A stretch of DNA of 64,000 bases from Tritrichomonas musculus (GCA_039105265.1 JAPFFF010000019.1:2942284-3006283), one strand, 5' to 3'; numbered from the stretch's first letter, positions 46,901 through 56,023 are shown. Made by a program: numbers and translations. The notes: generated by a model not told the origin, from the sequence alone.

Positions 46901-48662
46901 TTATCAAAATAAGCCTACATTAGATAGAATTGACAATAATAAAGGTCACCAAATTGATAACTGCTTATTAGCATGTGCTGAATGTAATAAACTTCGTAAA
47001 CGTGATGACCCTAAAATAACAGCTCTAAGAATCCAATTAAAAAAATATTGTAAATTACATCATTTACCAACACTCATCAACGATGAACGTGAATATTATT
47101 CAATAAGAAATGCTATCACAGGAGGACTCTCTAATGTAATGCATCGAGTAAACATTAAAGATGAGACTCATATTAATAAATTTCGCTATATTGACAATAA
47201 AGGAGTTTTGTCATATGATACTTCTAATGTTCAATCTCATGTTGTTGGTATCGATTTTAATTCTTTGTATCCATCATCATTCTCATCTTGTAAACATGAA
47301 TTTAATAAGTATCATGGAGGTATAATGTATATGCCTGGAGCATTTATTAGACGAATTGATGTTAAAGATAAAGCTTCAAAAAAGAGATGCCTCGATATCA
47401 TAACAAACTCATCAAGATTCTCAAATAAACCATCATATTTGTTCTACGCTGAAGTTAAACTAAAATGTCCCACCTCTAAAATAAACTATTTTATCAATTT
47501 ACCTCCTGTGTTTCGCAATATCAATATCAAAAATGATGAATCAACAATTGGCACTTATATGTACAATTACATGAAAACAAATAAATTAACTTCTACAGAT
47601 ATGGAAGAACGAAAGCTTACAATGCTTCTTGATACCCATGATGAATACATGATTTTCTCAAATTATTATCTCTGGTTTCTGTTAGACCACGGATTGATTA
47701 TTGATGATGTTAAATCTGTTTCACAATATGAAGCTCATACAGGTTTTAATGAATTTGTTAGCACTTTTATGCAAAAACGTCAGGATATTATTAGTGGTGT
47801 TAGTAAAGGGAATGGCTCTGAAGGAGACTTGAGCGTAGCGAATGAGAAATTTTATAAAATATCTATGAACGGTTCATATGGATATGATGGGATGAACTCT
47901 GAGAAATTCAGTAAAGTCAAGATATGTGATGCAAATAAAGCTTATCAATATATCATCTCTCAAACTTATATGGGTGGAGCACAATTAAGTGATAATACAT
48001 TTTTAATTCAACAATCACCCAAATCATATCATTGCAATACATGCATTCAAGAATCATTGTGGACTCTTGATAACGCAAAGTTTTGGTATCTCACATTTTA
48101 TTACGATTTTATGAATAATTGTTTTGATATGGATAGACTACATTTTATAGAGGGTGATACTGATTCAGCATATTTTGCAGTTGCTGGGAACCCAAATGAA
48201 GGTCCTGAACAATTATTTGATTACGTTATTAAAAACAAAGAGTTCTACGACAAGAATGTATATAAATTCATGCCTAACCCATCAATCAACACTATTCAAG
48301 ACGAAAAAAAGATATTGGGATGTGCCATTGAAAAATATGGTGAAAACATGATAGCTCTTGCACCTAAATGTTATACTATATTTAACAGTAATGGGCAAAC
48401 CAAATCACTCAAACTAAAAGGTGTATCTTTAAAGAAGAATCATATTGTGTCTTCCGATTACAAATCTATTATTGATAATCAATCAATTAAGCTTGGTAAG
48501 AATATAAATCTTCAGATGCAAAACAATAAAATGAGTAAAATAACGGTAAACAAGAATGCTCTCACAGGATGTCATACAAAGATGATTGTTTTACCAAATC
48601 AATCATGCGCACCTTTTGTTAGTGGCTTAACAGCGAATAATTATTTTATTAATTATAACTAA
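43959..48662 (+). CDS. POLB: Protein-primed family B DNA polymerase with HNH domain (1567 aa)
   Basis: Replicates the element. By my count: OTU-like patch D382-C385 (DDKLCFFRF); zinc motif C516, C519, H536, C540; exonuclease I D587/E589; exonuclease II D687; exonuclease III D855/D857; HNH insert C973-C976 to C1006-C1009 with LDRIDNNKGH between; polymerase A D1099 (DFNSLYPS); B K1300 to YG1308; C D1400/D1402 (DTDS); KLKGVSLKKN near the end. Compared with E3 it carries two short in-frame extras. All catalytic residues expected of a B-family enzyme are present, and the gene looks whole. First 300 residues are helical and charged, role unknown. Confidence 0.9.
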   Translation: MRYDYRSLKNISNDDIVELIKSINTIFNANLPITTTAKTEAWNRRKNVEVLCDWLNNRNAHRFIKNDLPNAEEIDSFIIYEHKLKQILDDSHEQHYQDILKRDDYFEEDINEEDERYFNTKQQQIEREFEIKEAINRAYEAVDDAIQLIKEQKHPVLQKTERLIIPEAPLIKNHQKQYFPENEEIYEYLDKFAHNFTSKHSDFLMINEPHDFDRAVNEWNHYNKYPSENTIQRKDSGKPITTYYFNQVASLDNIFECLHNVYKKELKPFKIHFQLSGVFETYTYDFESLEEKYEYKAKDIIWKNYQSMIPIIISKLEDLEIVKLYIESVLHSYETESSSTKLILVGSIAFTVSRMRKITGRIKDLPIEFIKNDFIIADNEDDKLCFFRFLAVCLNEELANTKKYKTKERTKIAKKLLLKEHNIIYNTKIPNEGKKILNEFEGVSMEQMKDLAQKNHINVNIYEFHKTDSEQYYDLSEQWFFDKTFTTYSALLFTQNQIIHIMYIKNPEKLTQIHICPKCNSYIHYGSKNFNRFDSHVKHCDGVFKKNFIPVKEALPYCPHILNNPVYEYCLAYNLQWKPEIYYITYDFETMEQSINKSISDSTTINSRLIPLSVSSCVKSSNGLTTKNFSLRDSQEFIPQWIKWLFEQSMKVYADKISYYESFLPDTSINKNMNVITVLGFNSSRFDSNLFKQYFNHSFLSPTGLGSEVSWKVEQNSIIGTLSSLKQFILTSDNHPTKLRFIDAQSFVAGGTLKQFGEDFGNVIVDSNVSVCGGINELQSNSQAKACDIKGVFPYEAINDKNYNEVLSKSEPFSYDDFYSYLNQKNPLTKEEYDAYLEESKRFATRWDYLLAYNDNDVEMMIKPIDNLIALNAQYNVDLLSNLSLSKNASCIKYALAYKDFNPRNNIGITNKYNTFKPSKKWWQYKCDSYYNQDEKYNRLNPKKPQRDLTKCVSENDFEAFMKMYDDPNKGRCHLCHEHFTYQNKPTLDRIDNNKGHQIDNCLLACAECNKLRKRDDPKITALRIQLKKYCKLHHLPTLINDEREYYSIRNAITGGLSNVMHRVNIKDETHINKFRYIDNKGVLSYDTSNVQSHVVGIDFNSLYPSSFSSCKHEFNKYHGGIMYMPGAFIRRIDVKDKASKKRCLDIITNSSRFSNKPSYLFYAEVKLKCPTSKINYFINLPPVFRNINIKNDESTIGTYMYNYMKTNKLTSTDMEERKLTMLLDTHDEYMIFSNYYLWFLLDHGLIIDDVKSVSQYEAHTGFNEFVSTFMQKRQDIISGVSKGNGSEGDLSVANEKFYKISMNGSYGYDGMNSEKFSKVKICDANKAYQYIISQTYMGGAQLSDNTFLIQQSPKSYHCNTCIQESLWTLDNAKFWYLTFYYDFMNNCFDMDRLHFIEGDTDSAYFAVAGNPNEGPEQLFDYVIKNKEFYDKNVYKFMPNPSINTIQDEKKILGCAIEKYGENMIALAPKCYTIFNSNGQTKSLKLKGVSLKKNHIVSSDYKSIIDNQSIKLGKNINLQMQNNKMSKITVNKNALTGCHTKMIVLPNQSCAPFVSGLTANNYFINYN
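46060..46076. repeat. Hairpin insert in PolB, absent from E3
   Basis: An extra of about 33 bases (encoding LSPTGLGSEVS) contains GCCC-TAC-GGGC overlapping CCCTA-CGGGCC-TAGGG. The E3 gene reads straight across this point. Confidence 0.65.
46241..46318. repeat. Four hairpins in 78 bases of PolB (E6)
   Basis: CAACG-TAAT-CGTTG (46241-46254), CAAACG-TGAG-CGTTTG (46258-46273), GAATTGC-AAA-GCAATTC (46287-46303), CAAGCT-AA-AGCTTG (46305-46318). They encode the stretch NVIVDSNVSVCGG to SQAKACD that has no counterpart in E2. Confidence 0.75.
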
Positions 48663-48687
48663 ATAGTTATTTTTTTATTCTTAACAA

Positions 48688-49122
48688 ATGACAAACGAAA
48701 TAATAAGAAGAATCGATGATATAATAGCTGATTTGTATACATTAAAATTATGGGTACATACTGAACAAAAAAAAGACAGTTCGTCTAATAGTGAACCACA
48801 AAGTGGTGAAGAGAATTCGTTAGAAGAACATACAATTGACTTGCAAAGTAATACCAAAGCTAAAGCTTGTGACTGTGTAGCAGAGCCTAGAAAAGTCATC
48901 CATAGACGAACAAACCGTTCATTCCCATTAAATAAATCAAAGAATCTCAATGATGAACAACGTAATAAAGTATTAGCATTTGCAAATGAAAATAAACAAC
49001 TCATCTTGGATCAACCATCTGCTACAAGAAATGAATTCCTTCAAAAGCTTGTTCGCGATAAATTGAATATTAATCTTTCTGCATACATGTCTTGTAAGAT
49101 AATTACTATGCTCAGTTTTTGA
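48688..49122 (+). CDS. HTH-like protein after PolB (144 aa)
   Basis: Seen only in E6. The N-terminal 30 residues are helical; the middle is Ser/Glu-rich and holds hairpin-bearing sequence (QSNTKAKACDC); the last 60 residues (NDEQRNKVLAFANENKQ to SCKIITMLSF) look like a helix-turn-helix with conserved helix spacing. A regulator is possible; not proven. It follows PolB by 25 bases and overlaps the fibre end by 11 bases, the same overlap PolB has with fibre in E2. Confidence 0.6.
   Translation: MTNEIIRRIDDIIADLYTLKLWVHTEQKKDSSSNSEPQSGEENSLEEHTIDLQSNTKAKACDCVAEPRKVIHRRTNRSFPLNKSKNLNDEQRNKVLAFANENKQLILDQPSATRNEFLQKLVRDKLNINLSAYMSCKIITMLSF
48795..48868. repeat. Hairpins in the HTH-like gene
   Basis: ACCAC-AAA-GTGGT (48795-48807) and AAGCT-AA-AGCTT (48857-48868). 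The second, with flank GTGA, is a variant of the 46305 hairpin. Confidence 0.6.
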
Positions 49123-51898
49123 ATACAGCAAGTGTTTTATCATCTATTATTGCAGTGATAACCCCCACAGTCATACGTTTAATCTTTGATGTTATTGCAG
49201 TTTCACCACTAAGAATCTTCAATTTATTGTCTTCATTATCAATAAATACTTCATCTCCAATACCATAACAAGATGAATCATCAACTTTTACAAGATAATC
49301 ACCATGGGAACTGAAGGTAATACAATTATTTTTTTGGTCAATTCTAACACAAATACCAACATATTCTTTCCATGAACCAGTAGTTTTGACACTGCAAATA
49401 CAATCAGTTGTATCATTCACAGTTGAAGATATCCACGTATCACCATCATGTTTATAAACCTTACCAGTCATATATACTGGAGCTCCAATAACGAAATCAT
49501 TAATAGAGTTCATTGATGACTCGATTGGGGAGTAGTGGGTGATTGTATTTGAACCGTTTGATGTTATCTTGCCAGAAACATGTAAATTTGAATCAATTGT
49601 TGTATTTCTTGCAGTACCAAACATGCTAAATGATTGAAATCTATGACCATCAACATATATAAATACTTCACCAGTATCAGCAGTTTTTGAAGACCTATAC
49701 ATAAAGACAGTATTATAAGTATCATTATATCCAAATCTAAATAAAGTAAGTGTATTTGAATCAATAGAACTAAAGAAACTTGCAATATTACTTTCGGTAG
49801 TATTAATTGTTAATGAACCATCATTATTTTTTGCTACATATTTTCCATCACATTCTGATTCCGTCAAATATTTATCAGTTTCGGTTTTGTACAAATCAGT
49901 GGTTATTTCTACTTTATCTTTATTAATCGCTATTATTTTTGAACTATTCAAGAATAACGATAATTTTGGAATATTATTTTTTAATTCATATAATATTTCA
50001 CTTTTATTTGCTAAATCTAATCCAAAATTTATAAGCGCTTGTTTTGCTGAACTTGATGAATAAATATCAAATATATTTAAGTCAGAACCTTTTATCATAA
50101 CTCGTCCAGCAACTACTAACTGGTCTCTTATTGTTGTTTTATATTTTTGAGATTTATATGTGCAGTTTATCATATCGGCATCTTTATATTGTATCATAAA
50201 TTCTTCAGTATAAGGCGCATATCTTAATGTGACATAACTATTTTCGTTACATAATCTTATATCTGGATAATATGGATTATTCACTATTAGCGATGGAGAA
50301 TTATTTGTAAAAGTAGTAGATATCGATAATGAACCATCATCATTTTTCTCTACATAGCCCGATAAGTCGACAGGTTCTGGAATCTCACTTTTTACTTGGT
50401 CAATAGCACGGGTTAAATCACTTTTGAGAGCATATTTATCTTGGAGAAATGCAAGATTAACAACACTGTTTAAGTTCATTTCATCATAATCTTCATTTGC
50501 AATATAGCAACTTATTACATTGATTCTATGTTGGTTATCAAAATCATAAACAACTCCACAACTTGAACTCATTTCTAATGTTAATGCTATATTTTGAACG
50601 CCATTATTTAAAACATAATCATTATTATTAATACTTGATATAGTGAATATTCCTTGATATTTAATACTTTCATCAGTCTTATCATATCCATCAAATAACA
50701 TTCCATATTGTTTCCATTTTTCAAAATATTGACTTGCATTAGTATAAAGAACCGAAAGAGTATTAATACTATTACCTTCATCATAAGTTAATTCTAATTC
50801 TTGATTGAAAGTAATTGTTTTATCAATTATTTCTGGAATATCAGATTTTAATGCATAAGTGTTTAACACATATCTAGCCGAATAAGCGTTTTTGTCTGTT
50901 GGTTCGACAGTTTTGGTTATTGAACATGATAATATTTCTGGTGTTTCACCAGTTCCTGGATTGATTAATTCATGGGAGTTATACAGATACCAAAGACTAG
51001 AATCACTTCCTTCCATACGCAGTATCTGAGAGGGTAGATTATCATCATCGTCATTGTACGAATAGTCTGCGTGAACATAATGGGCCGTATAGTAACTGTC
51101 TGATGATACAATATCCAACCCATATTGCTCAATCAGTATATGATATGGGTCGTAATCCAAATCAAGAATTGTATTATTGGCGATTTTGAATTGAATAGTT
51201 GTTTGCCCCTCAATAATCTCTGGGATTTCGCTTTTCACTTGCTCAATAATTTTTGGGAGGTCTTCTTTTGAAACATATTCTCTGGCACAAGAATCCAAAG
51301 CTGCTTGAAGACCTTCATTAGCTGCCATACTTGTTAAACACATTGATGCTTGAGCTGATAATGGTTTAACATCATCAGCCATCAATTTCTGAAACATTTC
51401 GTCTGATAATTGGTCTCTTATGTTCAATTGCAACTCGCTATTTTTGAGAACTGTGGGTATCTCTGACAAGTCTTCTTTTTTTGCGTACAATGTCATATCT
51501 GGCAAGTCTTCTGTTTTCGTGTATGGTTCCAAAGCAGTTGTCAAAGCAGATTCATTAACCAAATCTGTAGGTATTTCAGGTATGTCAGTTGATAATGCAA
51601 AATTGTTAACAACGTAATCACGTAATGTATTAACAGCGTTTTGAATTTCTTCACTACTAGCATACTTTAATAATTCTTTATTGAATTCCTCTGTTTTCAA
51701 ATAATCGAATAAATCAGTTGTTTTCGCGTAAGGTTTCAATAATTCTTTCAATTCCTCAGTATTCAAGCTTGACCCCAAATTATTTCCGTTATTACACTTA
51801 CACCCACATGAAGTGGCATATTGTTTTATGTATTCTATTATTAATTCATCTATTGTATTTACCCTTTTGATACCACCTGCTTGCTCTATCGTAAACAT
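49112..51898 (-). CDS. Fibre-like protein (928 aa)
   Basis: Start set at MFTIEQAGG to match E1 and E2. Plan: N-terminal anchor (IDELIIEYIKQY), Gly/Asn/Cys stretch, shaft with DIPEIPTDLVNESALTTALE and YAKKEDL words, several long beta-rich domains separated by YALKSDIPE words (about residues 230-760), and the conserved head (HYSPIESSMNS, DFVIGAPVYMTGKVY, KTTGSWKEYVGICVRID, SSHGDYLVKVDDSSCYG, AVFKN). Such plans occur in phage tail fibres; a host-attachment fibre of the particle is inferred. It looks whole and starts 14 bases from protein A's start. Confidence 0.75.
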   Translation of the reverse strand: MFTIEQAGGIKRVNTIDELIIEYIKQYATSCGCKCNNGNNLGSSLNTEELKELLKPYAKTTDLFDYLKTEEFNKELLKYASSEEIQNAVNTLRDYVVNNFALSTDIPEIPTDLVNESALTTALEPYTKTEDLPDMTLYAKKEDLSEIPTVLKNSELQLNIRDQLSDEMFQKLMADDVKPLSAQASMCLTSMAANEGLQAALDSCAREYVSKEDLPKIIEQVKSEIPEIIEGQTTIQFKIANNTILDLDYDPYHILIEQYGLDIVSSDSYYTAHYVHADYSYNDDDDNLPSQILRMEGSDSSLWYLYNSHELINPGTGETPEILSCSITKTVEPTDKNAYSARYVLNTYALKSDIPEIIDKTITFNQELELTYDEGNSINTLSVLYTNASQYFEKWKQYGMLFDGYDKTDESIKYQGIFTISSINNNDYVLNNGVQNIALTLEMSSSCGVVYDFDNQHRINVISCYIANEDYDEMNLNSVVNLAFLQDKYALKSDLTRAIDQVKSEIPEPVDLSGYVEKNDDGSLSISTTFTNNSPSLIVNNPYYPDIRLCNENSYVTLRYAPYTEEFMIQYKDADMINCTYKSQKYKTTIRDQLVVAGRVMIKGSDLNIFDIYSSSSAKQALINFGLDLANKSEILYELKNNIPKLSLFLNSSKIIAINKDKVEITTDLYKTETDKYLTESECDGKYVAKNNDGSLTINTTESNIASFFSSIDSNTLTLFRFGYNDTYNTVFMYRSSKTADTGEVFIYVDGHRFQSFSMFGTARNTTIDSNLHVSGKITSNGSNTITHYSPIESSMNSINDFVIGAPVYMTGKVYKHDGDTWISSTVNDTTDCICSVKTTGSWKEYVGICVRIDQKNNCITFSSHGDYLVKVDDSSCYGIGDEVFIDNEDNKLKILSGETAITSKIKRMTVGVITAIIDDKTLAVFKN

Positions 51899-51912
51899 TT
51901 TGAACATAATAA
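51899..51912. promoter_or_regulatory. 14-base divergent gap between fibre and protein A
   Basis: TTTGAACATAATAA separates the two start codons. Any shared promoter must be contained in, or extend out of, these bases. Confidence 0.4.
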
Positions 51913-54573
51913 ATGACGTCAGATGTGGATGAACAATTAATAATGAATGAGGTGAAAAAGAAAGATTATCAAGATATGCTCATATTCATGTTCCAAAATA
52001 GTAAATCAGAGCAAATAAAAACAATAATACACAATATTATTGAGTATCTCAAGAATCCTCGTAACTATATCAAAGACGTGAAAGAAAAGCTAAAAGATAT
52101 GCTTGATAAATATAACGCAAAGCCTAAAGGAAGTAAAAGACAAAAAAATGAATTAGCTAAAATACTTGATTCAAAAGCGAATTACTTTATTGATATATCT
52201 GGCTTACTAAAAGATAAAGCTGCGGGCACTCGCAGCCTCCGGGAACAAAGTTCCAGTCAACACAGTTGCCGACAAGCGGAGGAAGAAAAGCCTGTTATTC
52301 CACAAATTGAGGAAGAGGAAGAACCTGACTTGGAAGGCCACTATTTTAGAAACAGAATTAATAAAGACATTGAATCACTTAGTAATTTATTTACACTTGA
52401 TAGTAATCATATTAATGCTTTACACTTATTTTATTGTATTGCTGATGACTCAAAAAGGTATCCGTTATTTAATAAAAAAGATACTACACAGATTCAATTA
52501 CTTGTCGTATCATTGGTTGAAAACATAGATTCACATAAAAACAATAAGATACCAGATGACATAAATAACCTAATGCAATTTGAGAAACAAAGAAGACAAA
52601 CCAATATTGAAACAATGAGAAAGTTAGCTGAATCTAATCAAGAAGGTCAGCAATTATTAGATGCTTACAATAAATCTTCTACAATTGATGCTAACCAACT
52701 AGAAAGGTTTGGCTTATTAAATGAAGAGTTTACTGCTAAAAACCTTTATGGTTACTATAATAGGTCTATAAATCCTAAAGATGACTCCGATGTTAGAGTT
52801 AGGAATATCGCATTACAATTACATGATGCAATAAGAGAAACAAACATATTTGAAGAAACAACTGAACCTAAAAACAAAAAGCAACTCAAACAATTAATAA
52901 AGTACCTTAATGAAAATGGAGATAGAGAAATATTTTTTAATATGAATAGTGATATAGAAGAGCAAAGTGATATAGAAGAGCAAAGTGAATCTGCACCACA
53001 GGCGAGTCTTTCAAAGAAAGCCGAACATTTGCAAAGCAAAGTTGTTAAAGACAATTATCATGCAATTGACGTAAATCTAGAAGATGATAGTGAATCTTTA
53101 TCCGACTATAAAACAATGTCGAAGCGTGTTTTTAGCACACCAACCAAAGAATATCTTAGAAGAAACAAACCAATTGAAGCTGAAGATGACCACAACAACT
53201 TTTCAGAACTATTGAACTCAAATATTGAAGTAACAAAAGGACCTGAAGTAAATGCTGCTGAATTCTTAAATGAATATATGAAGTCTATCCCAACAGGTAA
53301 ACGTGCTGGTAAAACATTTGAAGCATCACAAAAACGTATGAGCGACCTGTACATTTTCGAAAACAAACAAAGTATCGATGTTAGTAAATATCGAGGGGAA
53401 TTATTTGATATTCTTATTAACGGTAATTACCGTGTCAAGTTTTCACCTAAATGTGCTACAAGAGATGGAGCAGAAGCTTATTGCAAGAAAAGATTTGATA
53501 AAAATGGATATCCATTATATCGTTTAGTACCAGCTAGGCATGACACTAAAGACCCTCTCGGTAATCCAATTTGTGATTTAAACGGTGATAGAGTTGAAGA
53601 TATTGTTATTGTTGATACTCGTGGTAAGCCTGTTATTATTAATGGATATCGTCTTGTTAAAGCAGACCCTTATAAGAAATTATGGCAAACCGAACGTATT
53701 GCTGGTAAAACAAATGATTCATTCGAAGTATGGCTTAAGAATCTTATGGGAGCTAAACGAACATGGGAATACACTTCAGAACAATGGAATGAAGGTAAGT
53801 TTAAACCTGAAATTGATAAGAAATTAGAAAAAGTAATAAACTCATATCAATCTGTTGGTTTATCCAAACCCAAAATCAGTACCAAAATTACTGCAAGAGG
53901 TTTGTGGAGTTCTATATTTTCAAAAATATGGCAAACTGTTTTATACAATATATTTACTAATGAAGAATACAAAGATTTGGAACCATTAAAATGTATATTT
54001 AGTTATTTCAAAGTATGTACAGCCATATTTATTGCACGTTATGAATCTAAAGTGATGAAAGACCATGAACGCAATGATTGGAGTGATTGGGTTAAATATA
54101 AGAAATTACATCCAAAATCCGTAAATGCTGAATTGGGTGTTATGATTCAAAAAGAATATAATGAAAGCATTAAAGCGACTATGCCAGTTGATGGAGAAAT
54201 AAATAGTGATGGTGAAATATCAGGAGTATTACAAGAAATATTGGAGCAAACAAATGACCTCATCTTTAAGACTGGTCTTGGATTCACAGAAGATAAGAAA
54301 GACCAATATGCACAGTTAGCTCAAGCTATAATTGAAAATAAAGTAAGTACAGCAACAAAGAAGCAATTACAAGACAAATTTGGTGAAAATATTGATGCTT
54401 GGATTGATTCACAAGTTGGTGGAAATTACACCACAATCAAAGGATTATATAAGGCTGCACATAAAGGTGCTGGTGATAAATCATATATTAGGTCGCGAAC
54501 TGTTGAAAAGCCAGCTACAGCTGAAATTGTTGAGGAACCTTCTGATGATGATGATGACGAAGATGAACCATAA
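51913..54573 (+). CDS. Conserved Polinton protein A (886 aa)
   Basis: Two helical N-terminal segments (about 10-95 and 150-345) flank a hairpin-rich stretch (TRSLREQSSSQHSCRQAEEE). The core begins near residue 495 (INGNYRVKFSPKCATRD), then YRLVPARHD, DLNGDRVEDIVIVDTRG, NGYRLVKADPYKKLW and the Trp-rich helical end, finishing in an acidic tail. Function unknown. It looks whole. The core is the most diverged of the four. Confidence 0.8.
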   Translation: MTSDVDEQLIMNEVKKKDYQDMLIFMFQNSKSEQIKTIIHNIIEYLKNPRNYIKDVKEKLKDMLDKYNAKPKGSKRQKNELAKILDSKANYFIDISGLLKDKAAGTRSLREQSSSQHSCRQAEEEKPVIPQIEEEEEPDLEGHYFRNRINKDIESLSNLFTLDSNHINALHLFYCIADDSKRYPLFNKKDTTQIQLLVVSLVENIDSHKNNKIPDDINNLMQFEKQRRQTNIETMRKLAESNQEGQQLLDAYNKSSTIDANQLERFGLLNEEFTAKNLYGYYNRSINPKDDSDVRVRNIALQLHDAIRETNIFEETTEPKNKKQLKQLIKYLNENGDREIFFNMNSDIEEQSDIEEQSESAPQASLSKKAEHLQSKVVKDNYHAIDVNLEDDSESLSDYKTMSKRVFSTPTKEYLRRNKPIEAEDDHNNFSELLNSNIEVTKGPEVNAAEFLNEYMKSIPTGKRAGKTFEASQKRMSDLYIFENKQSIDVSKYRGELFDILINGNYRVKFSPKCATRDGAEAYCKKRFDKNGYPLYRLVPARHDTKDPLGNPICDLNGDRVEDIVIVDTRGKPVIINGYRLVKADPYKKLWQTERIAGKTNDSFEVWLKNLMGAKRTWEYTSEQWNEGKFKPEIDKKLEKVINSYQSVGLSKPKISTKITARGLWSSIFSKIWQTVLYNIFTNEEYKDLEPLKCIFSYFKVCTAIFIARYESKVMKDHERNDWSDWVKYKKLHPKSVNAELGVMIQKEYNESIKATMPVDGEINSDGEISGVLQEILEQTNDLIFKTGLGFTEDKKDQYAQLAQAIIENKVSTATKKQLQDKFGENIDAWIDSQVGGNYTTIKGLYKAAHKGAGDKSYIRSRTVEKPATAEIVEEPSDDDDDEDEP
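52219..52268. repeat. Three hairpins in protein A
   Basis: GCTGCG-GGCACT-CGCAGC (52219-52236), GGAAC-AAA-GTTCC (52242-52254), CAAC-ACA-GTTG (52258-52268). None is seen in the A genes of other elements. Confidence 0.7.
53008..53040. repeat. Two hairpins in protein A
   Basis: CTTTC-AAA-GAAAG (53008-53020) and TTTGC-AAA-GCAAA (53028-53040), 7 bases apart, in the linker before the conserved core. A 15-base duplication (DIEEQS) lies just upstream. Confidence 0.65.
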
Positions 54574-54605
54574 AAAAATTACTACCTACTTTATATCCTT
54601 GCTAA

Positions 54606-55601
54606 TTATTTTTTTGAACCTGGTAATTTGAATGTTGTTGTATGCGCCTTATTTGTTCCTGGATTTACCTGTGACTGCATAGCAGGCCCAAGCTTCGCTT
54701 GCGACAAGAAATCATTTTTAGCTTCTGTTGGACTTGCAACCTTTTGATTCTTAGATGTATCACGAGCTATACTAGATTTTTCAGGTTCTTGGTAAAAATA
54801 TTTGAATTCAGTTATTGGTGATGGTAATACCTTCTTTGGGCGTATTTCATCGGGTATATCAAGTTTTTCATTATTATATTCAATATTTACTTTTGGGTCA
54901 TATCCACTAAATAAGGAAGGCTCTCTAGGATGTGAATTATTTGTATTTACTTTTAAGATGGGGCTTGTGATATTTGATTTGAATACATTGAATACTGGAA
55001 AATGGTATTTCCAATCCTGAAATTCATATTTGAAACCTTTAATATCAGCATCTTCATTTTTATTTCGCAATCGAACTTTCTGCCATTGGCTCATGAATGT
55101 TTCTTTTTCGAAACAGAGAAAGATAATTATTGGTACTGGCTTAACTGTGCAATCAACGTCTACGCTCGAAGATAGTTGATAACAGAAATTATTTGTTTCT
55201 TTTACATCATATCTATAATCATAGTCTCCAATCAATAGTATATATGTTTTATTTAGGTCAGGAAATGATTTTTCAACAAATTGGATATCTGTATTACCAA
55301 AATTAGAAAAAAGGTCCACAGTTATTGTGAATAAACGTAATAGACTAGGATCGTTTGTATTATTTATATTTCTCTCATCTTTGAAATCCACTTTTTTAGG
55401 TAAATTCAACGTTACTTCACTACCATTAATAAGTACAAATAATTCATGGTAATTACTACTTAAATACAATAAGACTCTCCTATTTCTTTCAGAGATATAT
55501 GAAAACAGTTGATGGTCCTTATTAATATTGATACAATTTGGATCTTGCAAATTAAGTTCTTGCAGTGCTGTGAATACCGATTTTTGGTTGCTGTTATTCA
55601 T
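54606..55601 (-). CDS. Protein B (331 aa)
   Basis: N-terminal 230 residues look folded and beta-rich (ISERNRRVLLYLSSNYHELF, VTLNLPKKVDF, KTYILLIGDYDYRYDV, PVPIIIFLCFEKE); the tail is Ser/Pro/Lys-rich. It shares position and plan with E2 and E4 but little sequence, so the family evolves fast. A double hairpin lies in the tail coding region. Convergent with A, upstream partner of the penton-like gene. Role unknown. Confidence 0.65.
   Translation of the reverse strand: MNNSNQKSVFTALQELNLQDPNCININKDHQLFSYISERNRRVLLYLSSNYHELFVLINGSEVTLNLPKKVDFKDERNINNTNDPSLLRLFTITVDLFSNFGNTDIQFVEKSFPDLNKTYILLIGDYDYRYDVKETNNFCYQLSSSVDVDCTVKPVPIIIFLCFEKETFMSQWQKVRLRNKNEDADIKGFKYEFQDWKYHFPVFNVFKSNITSPILKVNTNNSHPREPSLFSGYDPKVNIEYNNEKLDIPDEIRPKKVLPSPITEFKYFYQEPEKSSIARDTSKNQKVASPTEAKNDFLSQAKLGPAMQSQVNPGTNKAHTTTFKLPGSKK
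54675..54701. repeat. Double hairpin in protein B
   Basis: CTGC-ATA-GCAG, then GCC, then CAAGC-TTC-GCTTG. The ATPase at 63029-63055 has the same arrangement with different loops and one swapped stem pair. Confidence 0.75.
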
Positions 55602-55625
55602 TTTTCCTTCGAAAAAAGCTGTAGC

Positions 55626-56018
55626 TTAATAAATAAGAAGGCAGCTCATGATAAATGCTGATGGTATGATTGAATTGCCATACAAATCGGTGAACCATAT
55701 CTTGTAATCTCTCTTATTGCTACTGAAGAATTCGTATTTTCGATATTTGGTTTGACGCTTATTAGCTAACATAATGAATGAATCACAATATGCATCTAAT
55801 TGAACTATATCTGAATGCACCATTAAATCACCAACTAAAAAGTCTTTTACAATTGCTCCAACATATTGAATTACAATATATTTCTTGTTTCTGCTTGATA
55901 CAAATTCAAGTGGCAACGTAAATTCTGTTGATTGAGTGTGGAAATAACGTTTTGTTATGGGCTGTTTTACATTGTTTGTTGCAACATTCTTGATATTATT
56001 CATAAGCATTTTTTTCAT
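55626..56018 (-). CDS. Short penton-like minor capsid protein (130 aa)
   Basis: VGDLMVHSDIVQLDAYCDSF, ANKRQTKYRKYE and KIWFTDLYGNSIIPSAF with LLIY end, as in other copies. The N-terminal 25 residues are extra and basic. ATG lies 5 bases from the INT stop. Jelly-roll nature is inferred. Confidence 0.5.
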   Translation of the reverse strand: MKKMLMNNIKNVATNNVKQPITKRYFHTQSTEFTLPLEFVSSRNKKYIVIQYVGAIVKDFLVGDLMVHSDIVQLDAYCDSFIMLANKRQTKYRKYEFFSSNKRDYKIWFTDLYGNSIIPSAFIMSCLLIY

Positions 56019-56023
56019 AGAAA

